From Streptomyces sp. NBC_00190 (GTDB lineage Bacteria > Actinomycetota > Actinomycetes > Streptomycetales > Streptomycetaceae): a stretch of 64,000 bases of DNA. Below, piece by piece: positions 63,909 through 64,000 of the stretch (positions are counted from its first letter, which is position 1; each line of letters opens with the position of its first letter). Made by a program: the position numbers and the translations under genes. The notes beneath the pieces are model-generated. The model ran no database searches. It saw only the letters and a program-made list of their open reading frames with translations, and was not told where the DNA came from. The DNA lies in contig NZ_CP108131.1 in the NCBI RefSeq assembly GCF_036203305.1, positions 2,170,001-2,234,000 on the forward strand. Reading direction: 5' to 3'.

Positions 63909-64000
63909 GGCGCGCCAGCCTAATCCGGCCCGGCCGCGCGGCGCGGCGGCCAGAGCGTCCAGGAACCGCCGGCGCTACGGGGCACCCTGTCCAGTCAGGC

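Overview
This 64-kb window is a core-chromosome segment of a Streptomyces-type actinobacterium. The evidence is the very high G+C with third-position GC bias, a mycothiol-type isomerase, the sporulation regulator WhiA next to RapZ and YvcK, an RbpA-family protein, GTG and TTG starts, and many ATGA/GTGA overlaps. I see no prophage, insertion sequence, CRISPR array, rRNA or tRNA.

Layout. 1-7.4 kb: the 5' part of dapD, an MFS exporter divergent from an unusual HxlR-peroxiredoxin fusion regulator, a TetR/SMR efflux pair with two operators, a membrane protein, and a coupled tandem pair of secreted DUF3616-like proteins. 7.5-14.2 kb: a complete SUF Fe-S assembly operon (sufR-sufB-sufD-Rieske ferredoxin-sufC-sufS-sufU-DUF59 protein) with a SufR-type operator at the sufR start. 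14.5-21 kb: an ABC-2 exporter with an inserted mini-cistron, an unrecognised TPR-like protein, heme A synthase ctaA, an amidohydrolase, a small conserved protein and heme O synthase ctaB. 21.3-28 kb: the pentose-phosphate cluster tkt-tal-zwf-opcA-pgl. 28-34 kb: pgi, an RbpA paralogue, secG, and tpiA-pgk-gap. 34-42.4 kb: a secreted M14 carboxypeptidase, then whiA-yvcK-rapZ-uvrC. 42.5-48 kb: accessory genes, namely a secreted C39-like cysteine protease with a membrane-anchored partner, a divergent HTH regulator, a Rieske lipoprotein, a PfkB kinase, and a TetR/NAD(P)-binding pair sharing a large inverted repeat. 48-51 kb: uvrA. 51-54 kb: a mycothiol-type DinB enzyme, an MBL-fold hydrolase and an MHS-family transporter. 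54-58 kb: a Ter stress cluster in which terC lies behind a probable yybP-ykoY Mn riboswitch and follows a TerD/FtsK-like fusion and a TerD protein. 58-64 kb: uvrB, a secreted glycerophosphodiesterase, an alkylguanine-DNA alkyltransferase, an MFS transporter and a cupin.

How it fits together. Glycolysis/pentose phosphate, Fe-S assembly, heme A synthesis and nucleotide-excision repair are each represented by several genes, mostly in translationally coupled operons ended by strong hairpins. The least explained parts are the HxlR-peroxiredoxin fusion, the TerD-FtsK-like/TerD/TerC cluster, the C39-like protease pair with its regulator, and several RNA/DNA structures: an RBS-sequestering hairpin, a duplicated gene end forming a mini-cistron, and large operators spanning start codons. 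At least eleven genes have a TANNNT hexamer 6-8 nt before the start codon and no Shine-Dalgarno, suggesting leaderless mRNAs.
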